The notes beneath the pieces were generated by a model. The model made no database searches and had not been told where the DNA came from. It saw only the letters and a program-made list of their open reading frames with translations. The position numbers were made by a program, and so were the translations under genes. From NCBI GenBank assembly GCA_963281155.1, contig CAUJLY010000005.1, forward strand, positions 1,054,001 to 1,118,000: a DNA stretch of 64,000 nt, in the 5' to 3' direction. The DNA comes from Rhabditophanes sp. KR3021 (taxonomy: Eukaryota; Nematoda; Chromadorea; Rhabditida; Alloionematidae). Below, one piece after another: positions 11,401 to 22,199 of this stretch (position 1 is the stretch's first letter; the number at the start of each line of letters is the position of its first letter).

Positions 11401-13438
11401 CCCTCCCAATTTCCATAAAGTCTCTGGATAAAGAAGTGCAACAAACAGCATAATCTGATTGGTTGAGCAATTTGACAGAGTTAAAAGGAGGTAATTGAAA
11501 GCATGCTCCATAGCGAAAGCAATATCTTGAGTAAACTTTTCCTTAGAGTAGATCATCTTTAGAAAGCCATCTGGTTGATAACTTACCAGCTGCATTGGCA
11601 TTATCTCTTATTGAAGCATTTCTTGCATTAACGACACTAATTTTGTTGGGCTGTTCCTGACTTCCGTTAGTTGCTAATTGACGTTTCTTAATCATTGTCT
11701 TTTAAAGACATAATTACAACAAATTTATATTATCAAATATGATTTCGTAATATTAATCAACAAACATCTTAAACCATTAATCTTTCATAAAACTAAACGG
11801 ATTTATTAAGAGAAAGAACTAAAAGAATCGCAAAAGAATTAGCCTCAATGGCAAATTCACTTCCTATTAATGCCAGTAATTCAATTTTTGTCTGTGTCGA
11901 TGAGACGAGATGCGATATTTTGAAAGTTTTAATTAGTGGGCCAGATGATACTCCTTATGAGAATGGATTATTTGAATTTGATGTTGCTTTTCCTAATTCG
12001 TATCCTTTTTCACCACCAAAATGTGCCTTTTTAACGACCGGAAATAATGCAGTGAGGTTTAATCCTAATCTCTACTGTAAGTTAAATTAACATTCATAAA
12101 TAGCTAATAATTATCTTTTAGCTGACGGCAAGATCTGTCTCTCAATCCTCGGAACATGGGAAGGAAGGCCTGAAGAAAAATGGAACCCCTACTGTTCCCT
12201 TCTTCAAGTCCTAATTAGCATTCAAGGTCTAATATTCGTCAAAGAACCTTATTTCAATGAACCAGGTACACCTTTCTTTAATGATCTTAATTCATTTTTT
12301 TGATTTTAGGTAATTTATTGAATGAAATTAGAAAAGTTTATTATAAAATAGACGATTAAAAACTGTAGCAATAAGATTATAGATTTGTGATGGGTCTGAG
12401 TTCTCCGACTTTTCAACAGCAGTTGCTTTCCTTATTCTGAACCAAAAAGTATCAACAAACTTCATAGTTGTTGAATCGTGTTTGTCACACGCTAAGTACA
12501 TCCATTGACGTGCTGCTTGACAATTCGTCCAAATGCATGTGATAGGCACATATGTATAATATTTCTGTTGATCCATTCAAAAATTGGGTTCGGGAGCTTG
12601 TTGTAAGCATTCTTTCTTTTCTGTCTAAATAATTTCAACTCATCTAATCGTTCTTCTTCATTGTTTGGATTAGGAACATCCTTCACGATTAATTTGCTAC
12701 CCTTAAACTCTTTTACTTCCACTATGTTGATCAATTCTCCAATTTTTGGATGTTTCCTTGTTAATTCCATTTACTAATTAAAAACTTAAAATATGAATAT
12801 AACTAGTCAAACACATTCATACTTAGTCGTATTAACTGCGAATGTATTATTGTTTTTGTGTAAATTATTGTTATAACGCTAAATAGCTTTTAGCTAACAT
12901 TAAAATTAAAATTTGAAAGACCTTATAGCAAAGAATGATATATAACTTTGCCAATAAATGTATTCAAAATAGACATTTAAATAGATTAATAAAACGTCTC
13001 TAGGTTTCGAGAAATACCAAGGATCCGAAAAAGGTGATATGTTTTCTAAGAAATACAATCTACAAATTGAACATGCTACACTTGTCTATGCGATTAAAGA
13101 CCAAATGCAAAAGAATGGCAAAAACCAGGATCCCTTTGATGTAAGTTCACTTCATTGAAATTTAATAGTCTAAATTCATTTCATTTTAGGATGTAAAAAG
13201 AAAGTTCTTCTGGCTTAAACGGTATCAAATAATCAAAAAATGCGAAAAATGGATCATCGAAATGAGAAAAGAAATGAATGAAATCAACAACAATCCCAAG
13301 CGTCGTGATTCTTATTGTTTCGAACAAATTTACAATCCTGTAGTCCAAGAAAAAATGATCCAAAATTTGATTATTGATCTTAAAAAATTGCAATGTCCTT
13401 TGGGCCTTGAGGATTTAGTTAAGGATGAGTCTAAGTAA
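8450..13438 (+). CDS. BIRC6/BRUCE-like ubiquitin-conjugating enzyme (C-terminal part)
   Basis: BIRC6 is a giant E2/E3 hybrid that ubiquitinates caspases, SMAC and autophagy factors. Seven exons fit in phase: 8450-8573 (acceptor could also be 8493/8494), 9322-9532, 9573-10600, 11813-12076, 12122-12265, 13004-13140, 13190-13438; total 2,157 nt. Evidence: the pre-UBC region with [32 protein letters not shown], then the UBC fold with [27 protein letters not shown] and [20 protein letters not shown], where the Cys of KICLSIL is the catalytic one. The tail [13 protein letters not shown] and [12 protein letters not shown] matches the BIRC6 C terminus. No BIR repeat is visible here or in the 3.6 kb upstream, so either the N-terminal part lies far away, or this is a shortened form. 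The first exon starts with an acceptor, so the true start is not seen. Two long introns hold antisense genes. UBE2O-type relatives are less likely because the C-terminal tail is BIRC6-specific. Confidence 0.85.
10812..11695 (-). CDS. unrecognised gene nested antisense in a BIRC6-like intron
   Basis: I do not recognise this protein. A model that keeps frame is 11695-11587, 11525-11236, 11202-11005 and 10922-10812, giving 235 residues with introns of 61, 33 and 82 nt. Visible segments are a hydrophobic helical stretch ([17 protein letters not shown]), an acidic/basic helix around [16 protein letters not shown], a beta-like [15 protein letters not shown] and a C-terminal acidic stretch ending in [10 protein letters not shown]. 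Without the 33-nt intron the same frame meets a TAG, and without the third intron it meets a TGA, so either these introns are real or the gene is decaying. The whole gene lies within intron 10601-11812 of the BIRC6-like gene on the opposite strand. Exon choice is uncertain; that something coding is here is fairly likely. Confidence 0.5.
12328..12770 (-). CDS. second unrecognised antisense nested gene, frame interrupted
   Basis: Not recognised. From the ATG at 12770 one frame runs to 12492 (starting [20 protein letters not shown], rich in Lys and Glu). A second frame runs from about 12576 to 12328 and contains [20 protein letters not shown]. The two overlap by about 85 nt. A GT-AG pair enclosing 37 nt (GTGCCT to AAGCAG) lies at the overlap but does not restore phase, so either there is an indel or the first frame is the whole gene. 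It is contained in intron 12266-13003 of the BIRC6-like gene and its 3' end overlaps an alternative terminal exon of that gene on the other strand. Confidence 0.4.
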
Positions 13439-13575
13439 TAATTTATTCCCATTTTATGTATGTGTATTAAATAAATAAAGTGATTAAGTCTCTTGTTTGG
13501 AAAATATAGGCGATATTCCATTTGAGCTTGTTTCAATTTTTTGCGGGGCAATTCATTTGACTTTCTTTCGTCAAG

Positions 13576-14478
13576 ATGCCTTATACTTTGACTAAGTTAG
13601 ATTGCCCGGGTGGTAAAGAGATATCCTATTCAATGGATGTGGACCTTTTTCTTCCAACTTCCTGCGAGTATGTGGACTTAGACATGGATAGGATTCACGA
13701 CCGTCACGATATCAATTTAGGAGATGCACACACACAAGGCATGTTTAAAGAGGTAAAGAAAATCCGCAAGATCCTTAACCAACTAAATGGTGATGACAAA
13801 GTGAATGTACGGCACTTTTCAAAAGCTGACTTAATTAAGCGAACAAACTCCAAGCATTATGCTGACGAATTTAACAAGGAATTTATTGATGACACTGAAG
13901 TCTATTCCGAATTGATTCCTTTCAACTATGATACGCCTCACGGTGGATTTTATGTCAATGAAAAGAAAGTTAAGTTGGTTAAGTTGTTTGATGTCGATGA
14001 AAAAAGTAAGAGTAGTAAGAAAGTTGATGGAAAAAACGGTGAAGCAATTGAAGAGTCTGAAGGTAAAGAAAATGCGGGTAGTGCATCAGTTACTGTTCCA
14101 ACCAAAAAGACTCATAAGAAAAAAACTCTCTCAACTCCGGTATCTCCAAAGAAAAACTGCTTAGACTCTCCCAGCAAAAAGATTTCTGCTTCTGCTAAGA
14201 GAAATGTTTCCGCTCCATGTGTAATAACTTCAAAGAAGGACTCAATTAAAGAAAACGGTAAACAAAACAAAATAAATACAATTACTCGGGTACATCCCCA
14301 CAGCTGCATTAACGAAATCAAAAGCAAGGAAAACATGCCGTTCAAGAATCAAACCAACAGTGCCCTCCCGATTGCAAGGTCTGGTATAAAAAGAAAAACG
14401 GCTTCTCCTAAACCTGATGGGGAAAATGAATCGAAGAGAACGAAAATTTGTGAAAGTCACAAACAATCTAATATCTAA
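13576..14478 (+). CDS. ubinuclein/HPC2-family protein (HIRA histone chaperone subunit)
   Basis: A single exon encodes 300 residues. Residues about 95-135 match the ubinuclein HRD domain, which binds HIRA: EFNKEFIDDTEVYSELIP followed by HGGFYVNEKKVKL, where family members read FIDNSEAYDELVP and GGFYINTG. HIRA-ubinuclein-CABIN1 deposits histone H3.3 independently of replication. The second half is Lys/Ser/Pro-rich and disordered with several basic clusters suited to nuclear import. It is far shorter than vertebrate ubinucleins (over 1,000 residues) and closer in size to yeast Hpc2 and other compact members. The start ATG directly follows TTTCGTCAAG, which could be a splice acceptor. Only 138 bp separate it from the end of the BIRC6-like gene on the same strand, so the pair could be an operon. 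Confidence 0.8.
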   Translation: MPYTLTKLDCPGGKEISYSMDVDLFLPTSCEYVDLDMDRIHDRHDINLGDAHTQGMFKEVKKIRKILNQLNGDDKVNVRHFSKADLIKRTNSKHYADEFNKEFIDDTEVYSELIPFNYDTPHGGFYVNEKKVKLVKLFDVDEKSKSSKKVDGKNGEAIEESEGKENAGSASVTVPTKKTHKKKTLSTPVSPKKNCLDSPSKKISASAKRNVSAPCVITSKKDSIKENGKQNKINTITRVHPHSCINEIKSKENMPFKNQTNSALPIARSGIKRKTASPKPDGENESKRTKICESHKQSNI

Positions 14479-14549
14479 TAATACAACTAATTTAAACTAT
14501 GTCTTTTAATTACTTTTTTATTTAAATAAAATATTTGATAGACAAATTG

Positions 14550-16146
14550 TTATTGTTGTTCAATAAGTGAAATAACACCACCAACTAGATGTAAACTGCC
14601 TGTCACTAGAATTTTAATTTCACCAACTGATGGATTGGTTGTTTTGAAGTTTTCGATAAATGACATTGTTTTTTGAATGGTTGGGAATGTTTTGGTGATG
14701 CAGAAGGGTTGGAGTTCCGACCACACTAATTCGTTTTCCTTACATTTTTTGAGGATATCGGATTTGGAGACTGTAAAATTGGAGTTGGACGCTTTTTGGT
14801 CGAGGACATCGGCTACCATTGTTGTACAGAAGATTGCAATGTCGAATTTGCATTCTTTTAGACAGGGCATTAATGTTTCGGCCTTTCTTTCTCCTGTGCA
14901 ATTGAAGATCAAAATAGAAACTGAAGATGTGTCTAAAATATCACTTTCCTTTTGACTTTTCTTAAACCAATGTACACAAGCTTCCATGCTCTTTGGTGTA
15001 TGAGCTCCATCTAACATAAAAACAAAGGGTTTCTTTTCTATTCTCTGATTTCTCCCAGCCCAAACGAAATCCTTGAAGACCGAAATTATTTCATTTTCTT
15101 CAATGATCTTCTCTTTTCCTTCCCACAATCTAACCATTTCCAAAGCCAATCCCAAATTAGTAAGTTGATGTGGCCCAGAAAAGTTCAACTTGTCAATCAA
15201 ACTTAAATCCAATTTCTGCGCTACAGTCAAGTCACACTTAACATCAACTGCTTTTTTCTTCAAAACTTCCATAGCTTCTGGTTCCTGTTCAACTGTCACA
15301 CACCCACTACCTTCCTTCATAATACCAGCTTTTTGAAAGGCTATCTCAGGTAAGGTATGCCCAAGAATACTAACGTGGTCGTAATCCAACAAAGAAATAC
15401 CACAAACTCGTGGCTTGGTAACGACATTCGTTGAATCATATGCACCACCAATTCCAACTTCGATAATTGCTACATCAACTTTCTCTTTAATAAAGTAATT
15501 GAACGCAACTAAAGTCAACATTCTAAAATATCCCGGCAAATTATGGCCCTTCTTCAATCTATCCATAATCTCAAAAAAATTGTCAGCAAATACTTCTCTT
15601 TCAATTGGTTTGCCATTAATAGCAATTCTTTCAGTGACATCCACTAAATGAGGCGAACTAAAGAATGCTGTTTTATATCCTTTGGATCTAAGCAAACGTT
15701 CCGTCATAGCACAACTAGTGCCCTTTCCTTTTGTTCCAGCTACATGAATAACATTTAATTTATTCAAATCATTGACGTCAATTTGAGAACGTTTCATCAG
15801 ATCAGCTAACTCTGCATGCACATTGTTTCTCCTTTCTGCAATCTCAAGCTTAGCTTGGGCAATAACCTTAGCGTTTGATTGCAACGCATTTAATTCCACA
15901 ACAGCATCCTAAAAAGGTATAATAAATCCAATAAAACTCCAAACTAACCTCATAATTTCTTCCAACCATCATCCCTCTCCTCGCAAAAACACAAAATGGA
16001 TTCGATCGTACCATGATCATTGTACCCAAAATGTTTCCAGCCATGCCTACCCTCTCTTTTTTCAACATCAATTTTATCTTGCCGATCACACAATCTTTTA
16101 AATTGATAATAAAAGATACCCTTTTACTGGAAATGTTCTGGTGCAT
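14550..16146 (-). CDS. FPGS: folylpolyglutamate synthase
   Basis: Adds glutamates to folates, retaining them in cytosol and mitochondria for one-carbon metabolism. Two exons, 16146-15949 and 15908-14550, with a 40-nt intron, encode 518 residues. The ATP-binding loop IHVAGTKGKGTSCAMTE, SSPHLVDVTERI, the IEVGIGGAYDSTN motif, DYDHVSILGHTLPEIAFQKAG and the C-terminal LDGAHTPKSMEAC are all in place and in family order, at normal family length. The first 60 residues are basic with few acids and contain further ATGs (MAGNILG, MMVGRNYE). As in other animals, upstream and downstream starts could therefore give mitochondrial and cytosolic forms; that is inference. It shares a 219-bp divergent upstream region with URM1. 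Confidence 0.93.
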
Positions 16147-16365
16147 GTGTATACATTACATCTATTAGATCAAGTAAAAACATTTATATTGTGTAATGGG
16201 TGGAAATTTAATTGATAATCGTTTTAGATTTTAAGTGTGGTTGATGTTTAATAAAAATTTGATGTAGGAGAATTCTGAATGGAATGGCTGAGATTGGAAG
16301 GTCGTGTCTTTGGTAGTGGTTATCACTTTCTTTTGTTTGATTGCATTTTATTACGAATATTAAAG

Positions 16366-16704
16366 ATGTGTGAAGTTACGTTGGAATTTTCTGGAGGAGC
16401 TGAGACCCTGTTTAATAATCAAAAACGAATCAAGATTGTTCTTGACAAGCAAATTACGTGGTCAATGAAATCGCTTTTGCCGTGGATATTGGAAAATTTG
16501 CTCAAAGACTGCCCTACACCTGAGTTGCTGGTATTTGAAGGAAGTGTCAGGCCTGGGATACTTGTGCTAATTAACGATTGCGATTGGGAGATTATGGACG
16601 GTACGTTTGGTTTGATTTGGGATATTTATTGTTCTTTTTAGTTAGCTGCGCCAATTTCCAATGGGGACGTTGTTACATTTCTGTCAACTCTCCATGGTGG
16701 GTAA
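16366..16704 (+). CDS. URM1: ubiquitin-related modifier 1 (tRNA thiolation sulfur carrier)
   Basis: Sulfur carrier for 2-thiolation of wobble uridines and a ubiquitin-like modifier. Exons 16366-16600 and 16646-16704, joined across a 45-nt intron whose acceptor is TTAG at 16645, give 97 residues. Seen: VTLEFSGGAETLFNN, SLLPWILENLLKDCP, FEGSVRPGILVLINDCDWE and the C-terminal end STLHGG-stop with the diglycine needed for thiocarboxylation. Length is typical. The start MCEVTLEFSGG is chosen because it aligns with the family N terminus, although the frame is open further upstream. Confidence 0.93.
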
Positions 16705-17319
16705 ACAATCAAATTCTTGCACATTGTTACTGTTATATAATCCTTTTTAATAATAAATTTTTTATAAATTAGTTTGAATAATATATGTTGACGATGCTTT
16801 AATAAAAATGACGTTATTTGTCGAGATTACTTTAGTAATTTCATTTTATTAATTAGAATTTTAGGTTGTATTCCTTTTCCTTTTATTACAACGTTTGAGT
16901 TTATAATTTGCTCAAAATAAGTATATGGTTATTACTCCTCCTTACTGGGTATCAAACCAGTATTTTCCACATTTTAGGGATAGTATTGATAAATATAAGT
17001 TCAGAGTTAAATTATATTAAAAAATGACTTTTAGAAGAAAATCAAAGCCGAAGAATATTGCACAAATGTGGTCCATATGTTGCTTTATTGGATGGGAAAC
17101 ATCCTTGAGTTTGACATTCATCGCGTCACTCTTGTTAGTAAATTTCATTAACTATCCATAGATTAATTAAAATCATGTTAGAAAAATAATAAATCTAATT
17201 TAATACTGTTTAAGTACATATAATACACTTTCTTTATGAATAAATAAATCCCTTAAAAAATAATACTCCTTCAGATTTTTTGTAGCTTGAATTTGGTTTT
17301 GTCCGTATCCCTGTGAAGA
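16705..17319. other. AT-rich intergenic DNA, nothing recognised
   Basis: No gene, RNA or repeat with support was found in this 615-bp stretch downstream of URM1. Confidence 0.5.
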
Positions 17320-17554
17320 ATGTCAACAGTTCCTCGTGTCGTTAGACCTCATAACACAAATGTAAGATAGTATGCCTATATTACAGGTGACGTACGCATA
17401 TAATAAAGAAAGATACGTAAAATGCACATATAATAAATATGATCATACAATATTCAATAACATCATTTCAGATTTAGTAGCTACTGATACTTTAGAGTTA
17501 TTATCGTTTTTTGATCAAATCCAAAAGATTTTGTTCAATCTGCTTTTAAAGTAG
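17320..17554 (+). CDS. possible small two-exon gene with a 25-nt intron
   Basis: Not recognised and weakly supported. An ATG at 17320 opens a 42-nt exon (MSTVPRVVRPHNTN) that ends at GTAAGA, a good donor. An acceptor ATTACAG at 17386 would give a 25-nt intron, and the frame then stays open for 55 codons to a stop at 17554. The second part is rich in Asn, Tyr and Leu. The intron would be shorter than the rest in the window, and the product has no known motif, so this may be a chance frame. Confidence 0.25.
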
Positions 17555-19006
17555 GTGGAAAAATAGAAGAAACCTGTGGTTATATCCGTCACCAAACACA
17601 GTTTTTAAATAATCAGTTTGATACCTGCCTTTGTCTTCCATTCTTTATTAAATACAAAAAATGGAGTAGAAGCGACTTTAAAAGTATTGGAGTTAAGGGC
17701 AACCAATAAATAGGTAATATATCTACATATCTTAATAAACTTTTATAATTTTATTAAATAAGGAAAGGAAAATATATAACTACAAAAGATATGGACATCG
17801 AAATGCATAAAATACCAATTGGTTTTGATTTGAATTGCTCATCATTCAATATAGTTTCATTGAATACTGAACAATTGTATTCAAAATCACTAAAAATAAC
17901 ATTCCATAGAATATTTGGATAAGAAAACATTGTTTAGAGTTCAAAAAGAAAGTAATGGGAGTATTTTTCGATGCGGTATGATTTAATTTCACACGTGGAT
18001 ATAAAAATAATAATTACTCATACTTTATGAAGTACAAGACATGCATTAATGGCGAAAATTATTTTCAATTATCAACGGAACTTTATTGTTCAATAAGGAA
18101 ATCAACGTTACATGAAACGTCATTTGTTTTGTGCAAATCTATTAAAACTATATTTCTTTAGGTGTCACGACAATTGGGCCAAAATAAAAAAAAAATATAA
18201 TTTCCATAATAATATGCAGTAAATAGTTTAAATTCAAATTTTCTTTGCATTTAAAGACCTTTTTTGATTTCAGATCATATTTTGCTTCTTCATGTCTGCT
18301 AATTTTACCTTCATCTCAAGCCCAAAAGTCGGTCATTCTAAGTTAGTTTATAACAACTTTACTTACAACAAAAGAAGTGGGCAAATACTGAACAAATCAC
18401 TTATAGATGTGCCTTTAATCAAGCCAATGGTTTTATGTTTGTTGTTGTTATAATGATTTTTTGGGTATATACTATGCAGTACCAAGGTATCATATGTTAG
18501 GACTAAATTAAAATCTGGAAGATCGCAGAGGCGACCCCCAGTCGAGTACCGAAGGAATTTTAGCTTTTGTGGTGTCGAGAATTCTGGGAGTTGACCAAGG
18601 AATAGCACATTTTTTTCTTTTGGTCCAAAAATCCGTGGCCCAATTGTCATGGCACCGTATATTATTCATACTTATACTCTATATATCGCCATATTTTACA
18701 TATGAGAAGCACATTTCATCTTTTATGATTTATCAAAGTATCTTAACTACACGTGTTTCAATTCATTCCAACTGGATCCTACAGCAAGGAATCTGCTAAG
18801 TAAGTTTCAAATAATTGCCCTATTTTATTAACATTCTATTTTAGGCCAAAATATGACCGAGCACGAATTATGAATCTAAATTTAATTCAATATTATTAAA
18901 CATATAATACAATCTCTTATGAATAAATAAATTCTTATAAATAACTTGTGTGTTTTTGACTTTTTTCCACATATTGCTTTTGGTTTATTTGAATAACTCC
19001 CAATTT
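17555..19006. other. gene-poor stretch containing a MITE-like element
   Basis: Apart from the inverted-repeat element at 18161-18656 nothing here is convincing. A splice-competent GTAAGT to TTTTAG pair at about 18800-18843 follows a weak open frame (18569-18799) that overlaps the element, which I regard as chance. Confidence 0.5.
18161..18656. mobile_element. MITE-like element with 21-bp terminal inverted repeats
   Basis: GGTGTCACGACAATTGGGCC plus A starts at 18161, and its inverted counterpart ends at 18656. The two termini match at 19 of 21 positions, enclosing 496 bp without a credible transposase. Flanks are TTTA on the left and GTAT on the right, so a TA duplication offset by one base is possible but not clear. 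This architecture fits a non-autonomous DNA transposon. The superfamily is not assigned. Confidence 0.6.
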
Positions 19007-20256
19007 TTAGCAGTACTTCTCATCTGAACCATCACTACATTCTGCTACGCCATTGCACCATTTACTCCTAGCTACAGATTCCTTCTGATTCTCACAAAGC
19101 AAATACTTAGTTTCATTTGCCTTGCAATTGGTCTCATCTTCTGCTCCTGGACAATCCCTAACACCATCACAAATTTTTTCATTGCTAATGCATTCCGCAT
19201 GTCCAAGCACTCTCACGGTTTCGGCCGAATCACAAATGAATTTACCCCAACATGAAGTATCCTTAGTACAACCCTCCTCATCCGAGTTTGAACCGTCTTT
19301 GCAATCATCCTTTACTCCATCACATCTCTTACTTGCATCAATACATCTTCCCGACTTAACACATGCAAATTGAGCCTTTCCGCACGACGGGCAATTGTTT
19401 TCATCTTCTCCATCTAAACAAAATTTAAATTAAATATACCACCTTTAACTAACCTCCACAATCTGGAATTGAATTACATCTTTGAGAAATTGGAATACAT
19501 TTTTGTGGATGAGCGCAGCAGGCAAATTCATTTTGTGTACAAGTGTCTTTGATAGCGCAATGGAGGATATGATCGAATTCGGGACAATATTTGATGGCGT
19601 TTTTATGATTACATGTGTGGATGTTGTCATCATAAGCTTGGGCAGAGGATAAACATTGAAGGGCAAAAGTTTGACCTATTGAACATTGGAAATAGACGTG
19701 ATTGCAAGTTGTGTTGAAGATGAAGTAATTGTATCTTTTTAAGTTGTAGGTTTCGAGAAGTGCATCTGGAAATTCTTTAGTATCGCAATAGTTAATTGCA
19801 TAGTCATTTCTTGGAGGAGATGTTGGAGGTGGTCTAGGTACATGGACTGGAAGTGGTTGGGGCGCTGGTCGTACTGGAAGTGGCTGTGGCATTGGTCTGG
19901 CCGGTCTAGGAATATAAGGAATTTCAACTATTCTTTCCTGTCCCATATTTGGAGAAGGTCTCCTAATTTCAGGCTTATATGGAGCCTGAGTGTAAGCATT
20001 TGGATTATAAGGTGGTTGCGTAAATGAGTTAGGGTCAAATGGATTCCCGCCAGACAAAGCACCTGTAATAACTTCAGGATAGATTATTTTGTCTGGACCA
20101 GTTCCCTTAAAGTGATGTTTTAAATTATTTATTTCCTTCTAAATAATTAAAATTAATGAACTCCTCCAAAAAACCCACATTAATATCAATAATAGGAAAC
20201 TGCTGTCCAAACAAAGAAATAGGCAAAATAATTAAAACAGCCAAACAAATCAACAT
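19007..20256 (-). CDS. secreted chitin-binding and LDL-receptor class A domain protein
   Basis: Exons 20256-20179, 20138-19454 and 19413-19007, with two 40-nt introns, encode 389 residues. A signal peptide ([18 protein letters not shown]) is followed by an Asn/Pro/Tyr-rich stretch and a Pro-Arg/Pro-Gln linker. Then comes one chitin-binding type-2 (peritrophin) domain, starting near [12 protein letters not shown] and ending NAIKYC with six Cys. Four LDLa-like modules follow, with the calcium cages around [25 protein letters not shown] and SDGSDEKYC. The protein should be extracellular and bind chitin through the first domain, for example in cuticle, pharynx lining or eggshell. The LDLa modules probably bind calcium and a partner. 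The function is inferred from domains only. It lies 300 bp downstream of endophilin-B on the same strand. Confidence 0.85.
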
Positions 20257-20555
20257 ATTTCCCTACTATTAAAAATTCTTTTGGTACAGATCCACTCAGG
20301 TTTAAAAGTAAATTCTAACTCACGAAATACACATATAAATAGTCCTTTAGTTAAAGACAACAATTTTGACCACTTCGCACCTACACAGTCAGCCCCTCCA
20401 GCCACCCCTATTAACACAACTTTTATTATTTATAATCAGATTATTTCATAACTTGAAAATAAATGCTATTAAAGAGGTCCTTAGTCGAGAGACGAATATA
20501 ACACGAAAGATCATTTTTAGTACTAACAGGTTTGTTTATTTTTAGGAAACTTTGA

Positions 20556-22199
20556 CTATAAGTTCGTTTGGAAAAAGATTGTTATTATTGTTAAAAATTG
20601 TAAAAACTGAATTGGCAATTTCCCTTTTGTTTCTCCTTTTTTTATTTCAATATAATCGCTTTTGTTTGATGGCGTGACGTATGCTATGACTGTCTGCAAA
20701 TTAAATAAATTAAAATGAAAGTCATAAAAGAAAGTACCTCGTTCATTTGCAGACTAATTTCCCCCTCTAAAGTAGCCTCGAAATCCATGATAACTCTAGC
20801 TATCTTAACTGTCACATCCTTGTCAGGCGGCCCTGTTAGAGGCACTTCGCACAAAAAAGGTTCGTCTGGTTGTTTCCTTTCAAAATCCTTCAAATCAATT
20901 CTAAACAATTTATATAAACTACTTTATTTGGCATAATAAATATTTAAAAACACAAAACACTTCGAATACATTACACAAATATATCCATTCATTTTCTTAT
21001 AATAAACTTTTTTTTTTGACAAAATGACAAACAATTGGATATATATGTTGACAAAAATTAAATATATTTTTCATCAAAAATGATTATGCTATGATTAAAT
21101 CCCAAAGTGAAATACTGCGATTGAAGAGCAAATGGTTCATTTAATATAATTACGAGAAGCAGGTTATGGCGTCACAGACAATCTCAAACACTGCAATGGG
21201 TGTTAAAAAATAAGAGATGCATATCAAATTACCTCGACAAATCTCTTTGCAAATCTGCCATTTGCTGGTAGGCCTGGGCATAGAATGACATTTGACATTC
21301 GACGAAATCCTTTACGCATTTTAATTGGTTATTCTAAAAATAAAATGATTCATTTAGATCTAAGCAAAAAGCAATTACCCTTGCAGTCTGAATTCCCTCC
21401 AACAATAATTTAGTAATCTCAACCTGTTTATCGAATTCCGTTTGAGCTACTCTTAAGTCAGCTTCAGCCTGAACAAAAAACAAATTTTAAAAGTTGCAAC
21501 TTAAAATAATGCAATATTTAGGTAAACAAACACTTAACAAAACAATAAATATGTACCTGTTCGATAGTTAGCCCTATGCCTGTCTAAAGGTTAATTAAAA
21601 ATAACTATATTTTAAATGTCTTCTCAGTAACTTACCGTTGACTGAGCCTCTACAGACTTGGCCTTCTTCAATCGACTTTTAGCCGCGTCTAGGTCTAATC
21701 TTTTGTGATTTAAGACTTTTCTTTCCTTTTGAATAGTCTTCATATCACCTTCCAAGAACCTGCGAATTGGCAACAAAGTATTATTAGCAGCGCTATTGAT
21801 GAATTCCCTTTCTAGATTACCTAACTTGACTTCAGTTTGAGAAGTCTTCAGCAATGCATCTCCATAAGGCGTCTCATGACCAAACTCAGTAGCAGCGTCC
21901 AACATAGCATGACCTAATTGCTCAAAATTATTAAATCTGTTTCCTTCTTTTTTTAATTCTAATTTTTCATACAAAACTTCCTCCATTCTAACACTTGGAT
22001 TTGGCTGGAGATAATTTTCAAGGCAAGATAGTAGTTTTTTGGTATGTTCTTCTGTTTTGTCTGCACGGCCAAGCAATGACTCAAAGTTGGCATCTAATTC
22101 AGTCCGTTCAGCTTTTAGAAAAGTCTCCTCCGTGTATTGCTTAGCTCTGGTAAAAAAGCCAGAAGCATCATTAGTCAACTTTTTGAGATTAAAATTCAT
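20556..22199 (-). CDS. endophilin-B (SH3GLB) membrane-remodelling protein with a 27-nt microexon
   Basis: N-BAR protein that bends membranes and acts on mitochondria, Golgi and autophagosomes. Six exons: 22199-21636, 21583-21557, 21468-21379, 21333-21233, 20900-20738, 20693-20556; total 1,083 nt, 360 residues. The BAR domain starts MNFNLKKLTNDASGFFTRAK with the amphipathic N-terminal helix, continues through FGHETPYGDALLK and IRRFLEGDMKTIQKERK, and ends QTEFDKQVEITKLLLEGI and SFYAQAYQQMADLQ. The SH3 domain spans ARVIMDFEATLEGEISLQ and GKLPIQFLQFL; its end is diverged, without a clear WW pair. Introns are 40-90 nt except a 332-nt one. Exon 2 is only 27 nt, bounded by CCTTTAG and CAG/GTACAT, and adds nine residues inside the BAR domain. 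Confidence 0.9.
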
